Position numbers and translations under genes: made by a program | Part shown: positions 54,871 through 63,380 of the stretch, piece after piece | How the letters are laid out: every line of letters starts with the position of its first letter | Numbering within the stretch: position 1 is the first letter of the stretch | From: Bin87 sp965203855 | GTDB taxonomy: Bacteria > Chloroflexota > Dehalococcoidia > Lucifugimonadales > UBA3495 | Assembly (NCBI GenBank): GCA_965203855.1 | Contig: CBDBDN010000005.1 | Span: forward strand, 930,001-994,000 | Direction: 5' to 3' | DNA length: 64,000 nucleotides | The notes under the pieces: generated by a model | Databases searched by the model: none | Told to the model about the DNA's origin: nothing | Seen by the model: only the letters and a program-made list of their open reading frames with translations

Positions 54871-55075
54871 AACCGTCATTCCGGCGCCAGCCGGAATCTA
54901 TGGCCGCCGGCTCCATTACCGTAGTGCGGCCTACGCCGCCGGCTCCCGGCGCCAGCCGCAATCTAGCCCCCCCAACCGTCATTCCGGCGCCAGCCGGAAT
55001 CTATGGCCGCCGGCTCCATTACCGTAGTGCGGCCTACGCCGCCAGAACCCGGCGCCAGCCGGAACGACGGTTGAT
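54871..55075. repeat. Two direct copies of a degenerate palindrome element (103-bp period)
   Basis: Sequence from 54871 recurs from 54974 (AACCGTCATTCCGGCGCCAGCC then GGAATCTATGGCCGCCGGCTCC) for about 75 bp. Palindromes with the GCGCCAGC loop variant lie at 54878-54897 and 54981-55000. Both have a weaker second palindrome (CGGCGCCAGCCG at 54949 and 55052). The 412-bp gap 54713-55124 contains these and no gene. Confidence 0.85.
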
Positions 55076-55124
55076 GTGCCGCAATAACGGCTAGAGCGCC
55101 GCAATGACGGATTTCGCAACCCCA

Positions 55125-55727
55125 CTACCGCCGTTCCGCCGCCCCGCTGCGCCCCGTCAGCCGCCCCAGCGCCCGCGTCAACGCGTTCTCTTTGGCCGTC
55201 TCCGGTTCCGGCTCCTCCTCCGGCAAATCGCCAATCACTACTACCGTGCCGGCCGCCAGGTCAAACAGCGAGCGCCGCCGCTGCCGGTCGATCAGCACCA
55301 GCAGCGCCGATATGCCCGACATTACCATCCAGAAATAAGGATGACTCACCAGCAGTTGCAGCGCGCTCCGCACCGCTTTTTGCCAGGTTCGCATCGGCCG
55401 GCCCGTGCGTTCATGCACGATATTGGCGTTCACCGCCATATGCCCCAGCGACCGCCCGAAAGTGAAGTAAAACATCGCGTACATCCCCGCCCCCAGCACA
55501 TGGGGCAGCCCCAGCCCGGCCAAATACACATCGTCCTCGCAGCCCCGGCACAAGCCAAAGAAAACATAGCTGACGAACTGCCAGAACGAATAATCGGGCT
55601 GCTCGATCACGCCGAAAACCGCCCGCAGCGCAATCTGCACGAAAGCGCTGGGGATTGACCCGTAAAGTGTGGAAATGCCCCGCTCGGCAATGGTCAACGG
55701 GCGCAGTCCCGGCGACTCGTCAGGCAA
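55125..55727 (-). CDS. RDD family membrane protein
   Basis: A 200-residue protein with about three membrane segments. The RDD family pattern is seen in FVQIALRAVFGVIEQPDY and YFTFGRSLGHMAVNANIVHERTGRP, then the RRRSLFDLAAGTVVV end. RDD proteins are small membrane proteins, some with Na+/H+ antiport function. The C-terminus is charged and Ala/Arg/Glu-rich. Its start is 2 bp after the proS stop, so it is probably co-transcribed with proS. Confidence 0.83.
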   Translation of the reverse strand: MPDESPGLRPLTIAERGISTLYGSIPSAFVQIALRAVFGVIEQPDYSFWQFVSYVFFGLCRGCEDDVYLAGLGLPHVLGAGMYAMFYFTFGRSLGHMAVNANIVHERTGRPMRTWQKAVRSALQLLVSHPYFWMVMSGISALLVLIDRQRRRSLFDLAAGTVVVIGDLPEEEPEPETAKENALTRALGRLTGRSGAAERR

Positions 55728-55729
55728 GG

Positions 55730-57445
55730 CTACTCTGCTCCCAGCATTTCGGCGGCGGCGTCCGGTACGCCGTCCAGCGGTATCATTGCCGCACCCCCCC
55801 CACTCCGCCGGCGCACTTCCGCCATCCCCTGCCGCAGGTTGCGCGGGCTGACCACCAACCGCACCGGCAGCCCAATCAGATCGGCATCGTTAAACTTGAC
55901 CCCGGCGGCGGCGTCAACCCGGTCGTCATACAGTGTTTCAATCCCGGCGGCCCACAGCCGATTGTACAGGTCATCCGCCGCCGCGGCCACCGCCTCGTCC
56001 GCCAGGTTCAGCCCCACCAGATGCGCCTGATACGGCGCGATAGGCGTCGGAAAAATGATGCCGTTGTCATCATGGTTCTGCTCTATGGCGGCGGCCAGTA
56101 CCCGGCTTACTCCGATGCCATAGCACCCCATTACTATAGGACGCTGCTGCCCCTCGCTGTCCAGATAGGCGGCGCCCAGTGCCTCGCTGAAAAATGTTCC
56201 CAGCTTGAAAATATGCCCCACTTCCACGCCCCGCGTCGCCCGCAGCGTATCCCCGCACTGCCCGCAGCGCTGCCCCGGTTCCGCCAGCGCAATGTCCGCA
56301 ATCAAATCCGCCTCAAAATCGCGCCCGTAGTTGGCGTTCCGGTAATGCGTATCCGCACGGTTGGCCCCAACCACAAAGTTGACGCCGCTGTGAATCGACG
56401 GATCCGCGATGCGCCGCATCCCCGTAATTCCAATAGCCGACGCAGAACCGGCTACCAGCCCGGCGGCGGCCACTTCCGCGTCATCCGCCAGCCGCAGCTC
56501 GTTGCAGTGCAACGCGTTTTTCAGCTTCACTTCGTTGACTTCCAAATCGCCCCGGATCGTAACGAACACCACCTCGCCATCGGCGGCGTAGAACACCGCT
56601 TTGAGCGTCTGCGATTCCCGCACGCCCAGCAATTCCGCCAGCCCCGCAATAGTCTTGACGCCCGGCGTGCTGACCGCCTCCAGCGGCAGCAGTTCCAAGG
56701 CTGCCGCGTCGGATTCCATCGCCGGATAAACTGCGGCGGCCTTTTCCGCGTTGGCCGTGTAATCGCAGCCGCCGCAGGTAATCACCGTATCCTCCCCGCT
56801 GTCGGTAAGCAGCAGAAATTCGTGCGAATCCTTCCCCCCGATGGCCCCGCTGTCCGCCTCCGCCATCAGCACGGGTACGCCGCACCGCCGAAACACATTC
56901 CGATAAGCCTGCGCCATCGCCGCATACGACGCGTCCAGCCCATCCTCATCGGCGTCAAACGAATAGGCGTCTTTCATCGTGAACTCGCGTACCCGCACCA
57001 GCCCGGCCCGCGGCCGCGGCTCATCCCGAAACTTGGTCTGCATCTGATACAAAATCACCGGCAAATCCCGGTAGCTCTGCACATTCCCCTTGACCACATT
57101 CGTAACCACTTCCTCATGCGTCGGCGCAATCACCATCGGGCGCCCCCGCCGATCCTCCAGCGTAAAGAGATTGTCGCCAAACGCCGCCGCCCGGTCCGTC
57201 TGCTCCCAAAGCTCCCGCGGTTGCAACGCCGGCAGCCGCAGCTCCTGCCCGCCGGCGGCGTCCATCTCCTCCCGCACTATCTGCTCTATTTTGAGCAGCG
57301 ACCGCCAAGCCAGCGGCAGGTAGGCGTACACCCCCGCCGCCGCCTGCTGAATCAGCCCGGCCCGCAGCATCAGCCGATGGCTGGCCGTTTCGGCTTCCGG
57401 CGGGTCATCCCGCAAAGTCCGCGTAACCAGTTGTGAAATCCGCAT
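55730..57445 (-). CDS. proS: Prolyl-tRNA synthetase
   Basis: A 571-residue class II aminoacyl-tRNA synthetase, long bacterial type with an editing (YbaK-like INS) domain between motifs 2 and 3. Landmarks: SHRLMLRAGLIQQAAAGVYAYLPL, VIAPTHEEVVTNVV (motif 2), KFRDEPRPRAGLVRVREFTMKDAYSF, the insertion from about residue 220 to 400 and GCYGIGVSRVLAAAIEQNHDD (motif 3). The ATG at 57445 gives the usual N-terminus; ATG at 57457 is in frame but lies in the -10 box. RDD gene follows. Confidence 0.96.
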   Translation of the reverse strand: MRISQLVTRTLRDDPPEAETASHRLMLRAGLIQQAAAGVYAYLPLAWRSLLKIEQIVREEMDAAGGQELRLPALQPRELWEQTDRAAAFGDNLFTLEDRRGRPMVIAPTHEEVVTNVVKGNVQSYRDLPVILYQMQTKFRDEPRPRAGLVRVREFTMKDAYSFDADEDGLDASYAAMAQAYRNVFRRCGVPVLMAEADSGAIGGKDSHEFLLLTDSGEDTVITCGGCDYTANAEKAAAVYPAMESDAAALELLPLEAVSTPGVKTIAGLAELLGVRESQTLKAVFYAADGEVVFVTIRGDLEVNEVKLKNALHCNELRLADDAEVAAAGLVAGSASAIGITGMRRIADPSIHSGVNFVVGANRADTHYRNANYGRDFEADLIADIALAEPGQRCGQCGDTLRATRGVEVGHIFKLGTFFSEALGAAYLDSEGQQRPIVMGCYGIGVSRVLAAAIEQNHDDNGIIFPTPIAPYQAHLVGLNLADEAVAAAADDLYNRLWAAGIETLYDDRVDAAAGVKFNDADLIGLPVRLVVSPRNLRQGMAEVRRRSGGGAAMIPLDGVPDAAAEMLGAE

Positions 57446-57455
57446 AACGCCGCGC

Positions 57456-57464
57456 ATTATAACA
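57456..57464 (-). promoter_or_regulatory. Extended -10 promoter of proS
   Basis: TGT then TATAAT on the minus strand, with TTGGGG 17 bp upstream as a weak -35. The start would be ~4 nt before the proS ATG, i.e. an almost leaderless mRNA. Confidence 0.55.
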
Positions 57465-58188
57465 CGCCCGCGCCCAACCCCCAAATCCAAAATCCCCATT
57501 CATCCCCTTTATCCATGCCATAAAAACCCCATCCCGTCCATCGCCGTAAAAAAACCGCCCCCAACCCCATTGACAAGAACTCCAGTTCGCTGTTACCATC
57601 CCCTTGTCGGGTACGAATTCTCCAAGCCAACACCACATCCACCCCAACGCCGCCTCAAAACGGCACCCATCCCAGCCTGCCAGGAGCCAGTCCCTCAAAA
57701 AGACCGGTCGTTCACGGCCAATCAGCAACCCAAGTCGCACCGGCGTTCCCTACTCGCCCACGGTCAGACTAACCGAAGGAGTCGGGTCCTGCCAAGGCGC
57801 CAGACGTAGCGCCCCGTCCTCGGACGAAAAACCAGCCGCGTGAAAAGCAACGCGCAAAACCTCCGGCCGTAGGGCTGATAAGCGACCGCAAACCCTGGCA
57901 GACTGCAATCCAATCTCCAACGAACCCAACGCACCCGACCATCCGAACCCGACAACCCGACTACCCGACATCGCAACCCGACAACCCAACCCCAACCCCC
58001 AAAGGAGGCCCAAAAATCCCAACCATCCCCTCCATCCATACCATTACCCCTTCTCCCTTCGGCGAAATGCCCGAGCGCGGGCCGCCCCGCCTACCCGGAC
58101 GCCGCATTTGATGCGATAATAGCGCCCTGTCAATCAGCGGCCCGTCAAGCAGCAAACCATCAATCAACCGCACCGGGAGGTTCCCAAT
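57465..58188. other. Unassigned region between proS and LLM gene
   Basis: About 720 bp without a supportable gene. Frames on both strands are open over 80-110 codons, but they have skewed Trp/Gly or Pro/Ser content with no recognisable domain. The segment 57925-58000 has CCCGACAACCCGAC-type short direct repeats. A fragment on the minus strand (GALRLAPWQDPTPSVSLTV, near 57760-57815) looks protein-like and may be a relic. The 58110-58188 end should hold the LLM promoter. Confidence 0.4.
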
Positions 58189-59199
58189 ATGCAGTTTGGC
58201 GTTTCCCTTTCCGCCATCGCACAGCAGCCCGCCGGCGCCGATATGCAGCAGGCTTTCGCCGACATCTGCACCTACGTCGCCGCCGCCCGCGACCTCGGCT
58301 TCGACCTCGTCTATCAAGGCCAGCACTACCTAACCGACCCCTACCAGCAGTTGCAAACCATGCCCCTGCTGGCCCGCATCTCCGCCGAAGCCCGCGGCAT
58401 GGGACTCGTCGCTACCATGCTGGTGCCACTCCACCACCCCGTCGACCTGGCGGAACGGGTCGCTACTATGGATGTCATCACCGGCGGACGCTTTACCCTC
58501 AGCGCCGCCCTGGGCTACCGTGATGCGGAATACGACAACTTCGGCGTCCCCCGCCGTACCCGCGTCAGCCGCTACCTGGAATGCCTGGCCGCCATGCGCC
58601 TGCTCTGGTCCGGCGAGCGCGTCAACTACGACGGCCAGTATTTCCAACTCCGCGACGCCCAACTGATGCTGCGCCCCGTCCAGCAGCCCGGCCCGCCGGT
58701 ATGGGTTGCCGCCAACAGCGACGCCGCCATCACCCGCGCCGCCCGCCTCGGCTATACCTGGTACGTCAACCCCCACGCCAAGTTTGACACCATCAGCCAG
58801 CAAGTGGAAATGTACCACGAAGCCGCCGGCGCCGCCGGTTCCGACGCCCCCGCGCGCCTCCCTATCGGACGCGAAGTGTTCGTCGGCCGCACCCACGAGG
58901 AAGCCTTCGCCAGCGCCGCCCCTTATCTCGGCGGCAAGTACGAAGCCTATGCCCAATGGGGCCAGGATAAAGCCCTCCCCGGCGACGAAAACTTCCGCGA
59001 ACCTTTTGCGGATTTGGCCCGCGACCGTTTCGTAATCGGCAACCCCGACGCCGTAGTTGAGGAACTCTCCCGCTACCGCCAACTCGGAATGTCCCACGGC
59101 TGCTTCCGCATGATGTGGCCCGGAATGCCCCTAGCCGACGGCATCGCCAACCTGGAACTGTTCGCCGACCGGGTAGCCCCACACCTCAGAGATGACTAG
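58189..59199 (+). CDS. LLM-class flavin-dependent oxidoreductase
   Basis: A 336-residue luciferase-like (LLM) protein: QFGVSLSAIAQQPAGADMQQ at the N-terminus, FDLVYQGQHYLTDPYQQLQ, VATMLVPLHHPVDLAERVAT, GGRFTLSAALGYRDAEYDNFG and PVWVAANSDAAITRAARLGY. It is the third LLM protein of the window and belongs to a different subgroup from the 9.7 kb and 27.3 kb ones. GGGAGG precedes the ATG. Substrate unknown. Confidence 0.9.
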   Translation: MQFGVSLSAIAQQPAGADMQQAFADICTYVAAARDLGFDLVYQGQHYLTDPYQQLQTMPLLARISAEARGMGLVATMLVPLHHPVDLAERVATMDVITGGRFTLSAALGYRDAEYDNFGVPRRTRVSRYLECLAAMRLLWSGERVNYDGQYFQLRDAQLMLRPVQQPGPPVWVAANSDAAITRAARLGYTWYVNPHAKFDTISQQVEMYHEAAGAAGSDAPARLPIGREVFVGRTHEEAFASAAPYLGGKYEAYAQWGQDKALPGDENFREPFADLARDRFVIGNPDAVVEELSRYRQLGMSHGCFRMMWPGMPLADGIANLELFADRVAPHLRDD

Positions 59200-59301
59200 G
59201 CCGCCCCGACTGCCGGCCCCTTCCTTATATCACACCCGATTGCCAGTCGGTTCCCCATCAAACCGGCCAACCCCCTAAATCGCTTCCCCGCCTAAACCTG
59301 C

Positions 59302-60537
59302 TTAAAGAGGAAAGAGAGACTGCTGCCGCGCCGCATCCGACCCCGCGCCGGCCGCAACCCGCCCAATCGCATCGTACCATTCGTCCAGCGCATAATAAGT
59401 GCGGTGCGTAAAGTTACGCAAAAACGGATGCTCCAGCCCGTCATCGTCCGGGTCGGCGTACATCAGCACCGGACGCGCCGGCTCCGCCGTATGCGAGGCG
59501 TACATCAGCTCCGAATACATCCCGGTGGACAGCCGCCCGCCCATCGTTATCCGGTAGGCCGCCACGCACTGCGCCTGCTCTACCATCGTCAAATCCCGAT
59601 AGCGCACCTGGTTCTCCATATCGTCCCACACTTCCAGCGCCTCCTGCGGATTCAGCGTCAACGGGTAAGCCGCCGCCCGCCCGTCGCACAGCGCGCCCGC
59701 ATTGTCCAGCGGCCACCGCGCCTCGTCCGCGCTAACCGTAATCTCAGCGAGGCCATCGGCAACGGCGGCCCGCGCTTTCTCAAACACTCGCGGCGTCCCC
59801 TCGTCCAGCGTCAGCGGGTCAAACACAATAAACCGGCGATGCAGTTCGCGCCGGATGCCGTCAATCGCAGCGTGAAAATCGCCATGCTCCCGCACGGCGG
59901 TTATCGGAAAACTGGAGTAAATTATCGGATACTGCTCCGGGCAGAATATCAGCCGGTACAGCATCGCGGCGGGATGCTTCACCCCAACCACATAGTGCGG
60001 TATCGGATGCGTTTCGTACAGGCTGCGCGCCAGCAGGTCGCCCATCGCGATTTCCGCCGTGCGCCAGGTCAGTATCTCCCGCAGCCGCAGCCGAAAATTC
60101 GTCTGCTGCTCCGCATCCCGCCGCTGCAAGGCGGCGCGAATGTCCAGCATATCGTCCACCAGCGTGATGATGCAGTCCGGCCGCCAGCACCGTATCGTCG
60201 GCAAGTCAATCAGCGAAAACTGCCGCCCGCTGACATAGTAAGTAAGATGCGCCGCAATCAGGCTGTGGCGCGGGTCAATAGATTCCAGCCGCTCGGCAAT
60301 GGACTGCCCCGCCCGCCGCCAGGCCTCCAGTTGGTAAGCCGGCCGGTACGCCGCCAGAATGCCCGCCAGCTCATCGCCCTGCTCCGCCAAAGCCGCCTCA
60401 ATACCGGCCACCACCAAATCCCGCCCATCAACCCCAACATCCCCCGACAATTCCCCATGAGCAGCCAGCTGCCCAATCAAATTGTCAACAACCGTATCCT
60501 TGCCAACGCCGGAAGTCCCGGCCAATAACGCACGCAT
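59302..60537 (-). CDS. dNMP-kinase-like P-loop protein with C-terminal Rossmann-like domain
   Basis: A 411-residue protein. Residues 1-230 form a P-loop kinase: MRALLAGTSGVGKDTVVDNL with G-x-x-x-x-GKD-T (a GKDT P-loop as in phage dNMP kinases), FSLIDLPTIRCWRPDCIITLVDD. The C-terminal part (about 285-400) reads DLTMVEQAQCVAAYRI, GGRLSTGMYSELMYASHT, PVLMYADPDDDGL, which resembles a nucleoside 2-deoxyribosyltransferase-like fold (conserved R-x-D..S-x-G-x-x-x-E pattern). The function is unknown; a nucleotide-acting enzyme is plausible. It is transcribed divergently from the GTPase gene. Confidence 0.6.
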   Translation of the reverse strand: MRALLAGTSGVGKDTVVDNLIGQLAAHGELSGDVGVDGRDLVVAGIEAALAEQGDELAGILAAYRPAYQLEAWRRAGQSIAERLESIDPRHSLIAAHLTYYVSGRQFSLIDLPTIRCWRPDCIITLVDDMLDIRAALQRRDAEQQTNFRLRLREILTWRTAEIAMGDLLARSLYETHPIPHYVVGVKHPAAMLYRLIFCPEQYPIIYSSFPITAVREHGDFHAAIDGIRRELHRRFIVFDPLTLDEGTPRVFEKARAAVADGLAEITVSADEARWPLDNAGALCDGRAAAYPLTLNPQEALEVWDDMENQVRYRDLTMVEQAQCVAAYRITMGGRLSTGMYSELMYASHTAEPARPVLMYADPDDDGLEHPFLRNFTHRTYYALDEWYDAIGRVAAGAGSDAARQQSLFPL

Positions 60538-60610
60538 AAGCGGAATAATGGGGGATAAGGCGGGGGAATGTCAAGGGCGGATGCGTTGTTCCGCGTTATT
60601 CCAACATTGC

Positions 60611-60639
60611 TTGACAGGCCCGCCAACAGCGTATATTAT
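60611..60639 (+). promoter_or_regulatory. Sigma-70 promoter of the GTPase gene
   Basis: TTGACA (60611-60616), 17-bp spacer, TATTAT (60634-60639), one mismatch from consensus. The start would be near 60646, giving a ~40-nt leader. It is among the strongest promoters in the window, suggesting high or constitutive expression. Confidence 0.85.
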
Positions 60640-60686
60640 GGTTGCAGTACAACAACGAACAACGTTGCGGCGCAAGGAGAAAAGCA

Positions 60687-62999
60687 ATGACAACCCGAAT
60701 TCACACCGCCAGCAAGACCCGTTCCAACCGCCCCGGCTGGAGCGTAACTTTTAGCCACCCACGCCGCCGCGACGCCCGCGGCCGGTTCGGCCTGAAAGTA
60801 CGGCGCGGCTTGGGTACTACGGACGCCGCTGAGGCCGACCGTTTGGTGGAGCAGATTAACGTTTTGCTCGCCGACGAGTCCTGGTGGAGCCAGGATCGGC
60901 GCACTGACGCCGAGCGGCAATTTGACCGCATTGCAGTAGCCGCATTCTTTGACGGCATTGAGGCGGGCAAAGTCAGTTCCAAAGACCTGCGGGAAACCAT
61001 CATCCCTTTGCCTACGCCGGATGACGGCTACGCGCGCATAATGCTGCTGGGCTCTACTGGCGCCGGCAAAACTACGCTGCTGCGCCATTTCATCGGCTCC
61101 GACCACAAACGGGATCGCTTTCCGGCAACGTCGACGGCAAAGACGACGACCGCCGACATCGAAATTGTCACTGCGCCCGGTCCCTTTGAGGCGGTGATTA
61201 CCTTTATGACGGAGCATCAAGTCCGTTGCGCCGTTGACGAATGCTTGGAGGAAGCCTGCGCCAGCGTAATCCGGGGGCAGGATGACACGGCGATAGCCGA
61301 AGCATTGCTGGAACACCGGGAACAACGCTTTCGGCTGTCGTACATCCTCGGCGCCTGGCGGCAAGAACTTCCCAAGCAAGGCGAGGATGACCAATCTGAA
61401 ATGGATTTCGATTTCGATGATGCCGTGCCTGAAGCGGAAGCGTTGTTCGACGACGAAATCGTTGCCGGCGCAGAAATAATAAACAACAACCGTTGCCTGC
61501 AAGGTTACGTGGGCAGAATCAAGGAGATCGCCTCGGCGGTTGAGCAGCAGGTTGTTGCGGAGCGCGGCGACTTCCAGGATTTGACCAACGCTAACCAGCG
61601 GCAGGATTGGCTGGAGGCATTCACCGACCGGCTGTACGAAAGCCAGGATTTCGCCCTGCTGTCCCTCGACATCATTGACGCGGTTGAGGAACGGTTTGCT
61701 TCGGTCACGGCCGGCGATTTTGAGCGCGGCGCCACGAATTGGCCTAACCTCTGGTACTGCGAGGAAATGGACCGGGATACCTTTTTGCGCCAGGTGCGAT
61801 GGTTCACCAGCAATCACGGGCAGCAGTTCGGGCGGCTCTTGACGCCGCTGGTTGACGGTATCCGGGTGCGCGGCCCCTTTGAACCCGCAACCGACGAACT
61901 GCGCCACAGCGACCGGAAGCTGGTGCTGATTGACGGCGAGGGTCTGGGCCATTCGGCAAAAGAAGCTACCAGCGTTTCCACGAAGGTAACGGAACGGTTT
62001 TCGGAAGCGGATCTGATTCTGCTGGTGGACAACGCGCAATCGCCGATGCAGGCCGCCCCGCTGGAACTGCTGCGGTCGGCCGGCTCTAGCGGTCACGGGC
62101 ACAAACTGGCCGTCGCCTTTACGCACTTTGACCAGGTGCAAGGCGACAACTTAAGCGGCTATGCCCAGAAACGCAACCATGTCCGGGCCTCCATCGGGAA
62201 TGCCATTGCCAGCCTGCGGGATTATCTCGGCGCTCCGGTAACGGAAATACTGCAAGAGCAGTTGAACGATAATGACTTTTACCTGGGCGGATTGAACCGT
62301 GCCACCGGCGAAATCCCCGGCGGTTTCCGCAAGAGTATGCGGGAGTTGCTGGAGCAGATGCAGCAGTCGGCAGAACGCTCCGCACTGCCCGACGTCGCTC
62401 CCAATTACAATGTCGTCCGGCTGGAGCTCGTTCTGCGCGACGCTACTGACGATTTCAAAAATCCCTGGCAAGGACGGTTGGGGCTTCGCTCTTATGAGGG
62501 TGTTCGTAAGGAACACTGGGGCCGCGTCAAAGCGTTGTGCCGGCGCATTGCCAATCGGTGGGACAACGATGAATACGACGGGCTGCGGCCACGAGCCGAC
62601 TTGATTCGCCAGCTGCAAACCGGCATATCGCTCTGGTTGGACAACCCCGCCGGCTGGAATCGGCAGCCGGCAGACGCGCAGGAAGCCCAAGCGGTCATCA
62701 ACGAGATACGCCAGCGCGTCTATAACCGCATCCATGCAATGGCCGAAGTTCGTCTGGTCTCCGGCCACATCGCCGATTGGGGAACCGCATTCGCATTCAG
62801 CGGCACCGGGTCGAGCCATCGGAGGGCAAAGAAAATGGCGCAAATATATGACGCCGCAGCGCCTTCTATCACCTCGGCGTTGAACATCTCGTCCCAGCAG
62901 TTTCTGGACCAGGTTATCCAGATAGTCCGGGAAGCGGTTGAGGAATACGGCGGTTCTGTGGAAGGCGCCGGGGATCGCAAACCCGTCGCAGCCGCGTGA
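60687..62999 (+). CDS. Large P-loop GTPase-like protein with integrase-like N-terminus
   Basis: A 770-residue protein. The N-terminal ~65 residues (RPGWSVTFSHPRRRDARGRF, GLKVRRGLGTTDAAEADRLV) resemble the arm-binding N-terminus of tyrosine recombinases. A P-loop follows (GSTGAGKT, 122-129), then a 280-residue helical insertion, then a DGEG motif (416-419, G3-like) and THFD (479-482, in place of the usual TKxD G4 motif). This fits a TRAFAC GTPase, dynamin- or AIG1-like, with a long C-terminal helical part. ATG at 60687 has AAGGAGA at 60674-60680. No known system recognised; followed by a small gene. Confidence 0.65.
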   Translation: MTTRIHTASKTRSNRPGWSVTFSHPRRRDARGRFGLKVRRGLGTTDAAEADRLVEQINVLLADESWWSQDRRTDAERQFDRIAVAAFFDGIEAGKVSSKDLRETIIPLPTPDDGYARIMLLGSTGAGKTTLLRHFIGSDHKRDRFPATSTAKTTTADIEIVTAPGPFEAVITFMTEHQVRCAVDECLEEACASVIRGQDDTAIAEALLEHREQRFRLSYILGAWRQELPKQGEDDQSEMDFDFDDAVPEAEALFDDEIVAGAEIINNNRCLQGYVGRIKEIASAVEQQVVAERGDFQDLTNANQRQDWLEAFTDRLYESQDFALLSLDIIDAVEERFASVTAGDFERGATNWPNLWYCEEMDRDTFLRQVRWFTSNHGQQFGRLLTPLVDGIRVRGPFEPATDELRHSDRKLVLIDGEGLGHSAKEATSVSTKVTERFSEADLILLVDNAQSPMQAAPLELLRSAGSSGHGHKLAVAFTHFDQVQGDNLSGYAQKRNHVRASIGNAIASLRDYLGAPVTEILQEQLNDNDFYLGGLNRATGEIPGGFRKSMRELLEQMQQSAERSALPDVAPNYNVVRLELVLRDATDDFKNPWQGRLGLRSYEGVRKEHWGRVKALCRRIANRWDNDEYDGLRPRADLIRQLQTGISLWLDNPAGWNRQPADAQEAQAVINEIRQRVYNRIHAMAEVRLVSGHIADWGTAFAFSGTGSSHRRAKKMAQIYDAAAPSITSALNISSQQFLDQVIQIVREAVEEYGGSVEGAGDRKPVAAA

Positions 63000-63067
63000 A
63001 GGGCCAAGCGGCATATCCAATCTGGCGGGTAGCCTTACGCTATCCGCCAGCAACCAAGAGGTGCATC

Positions 63068-63238
63068 ATGTTCAATCGCTACGACGAACAGCAAATTCGC
63101 CAGGAAGCCGCCAGCCAGGCTATCAACAAGACGATACGGCTAATCAGCGAGAGGACGAACATACCGTTCCCTACGGTTGGAACTCCATCCGAAAATAGGG
63201 CCGCTATGATAGAAATCCTGCGGAGCCGGCTCCGCTAA
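63068..63238 (+). CDS. Small protein downstream of the GTPase gene
   Basis: A 56-residue charged helical protein (DEQQIRQEAASQAINKTIR, ISERTNIPFPTVGTP). ATG at 63068 has GAGGTG upstream. It starts 68 bp after the GTPase stop and a strong hairpin follows its stop, so it looks like the second gene of a two-gene unit. No family recognised. Confidence 0.55.
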   Translation: MFNRYDEQQIRQEAASQAINKTIRLISERTNIPFPTVGTPSENRAAMIEILRSRLR

Positions 63239-63284
63239 CCGAACCGGGGCCGCTGTTGCTACAACGGCGGCCCCGGTTTCGGTT
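63237..63284 (+). terminator. Strong hairpin after the small gene
   Basis: A ~22-bp stem: AACCGAACCGGGGCCGC on the left pairs with GCGGCCCCGGTTTCGGTT on the right with one bulge and a small loop (about GCTACAA). It starts at the stop of the small gene. No T-run follows, so it may be a terminator of unusual type, a processing site or a transcript-stabilising hairpin. Confidence 0.55.
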
Positions 63285-63380
63285 ACAATCATCTGCGTCA
63301 ATTGTGCTAAACTACATCCCACGCATCAACCAACCCACCCAATCCAACGCCCCGCCAACCTCCCCCCCGGAGCCTCCGCC

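Noticed and set aside
55655..57436. 593-codon plus-strand frame over proS
   Set aside because: Antisense to a full prolyl-tRNA synthetase; no domain seen in the product.
60636..62141. 501-codon open frame antisense to the GTPase gene
   Set aside because: Its composition is that of an antisense frame, and the sense frame has a promoter, RBS and P-loop motifs.
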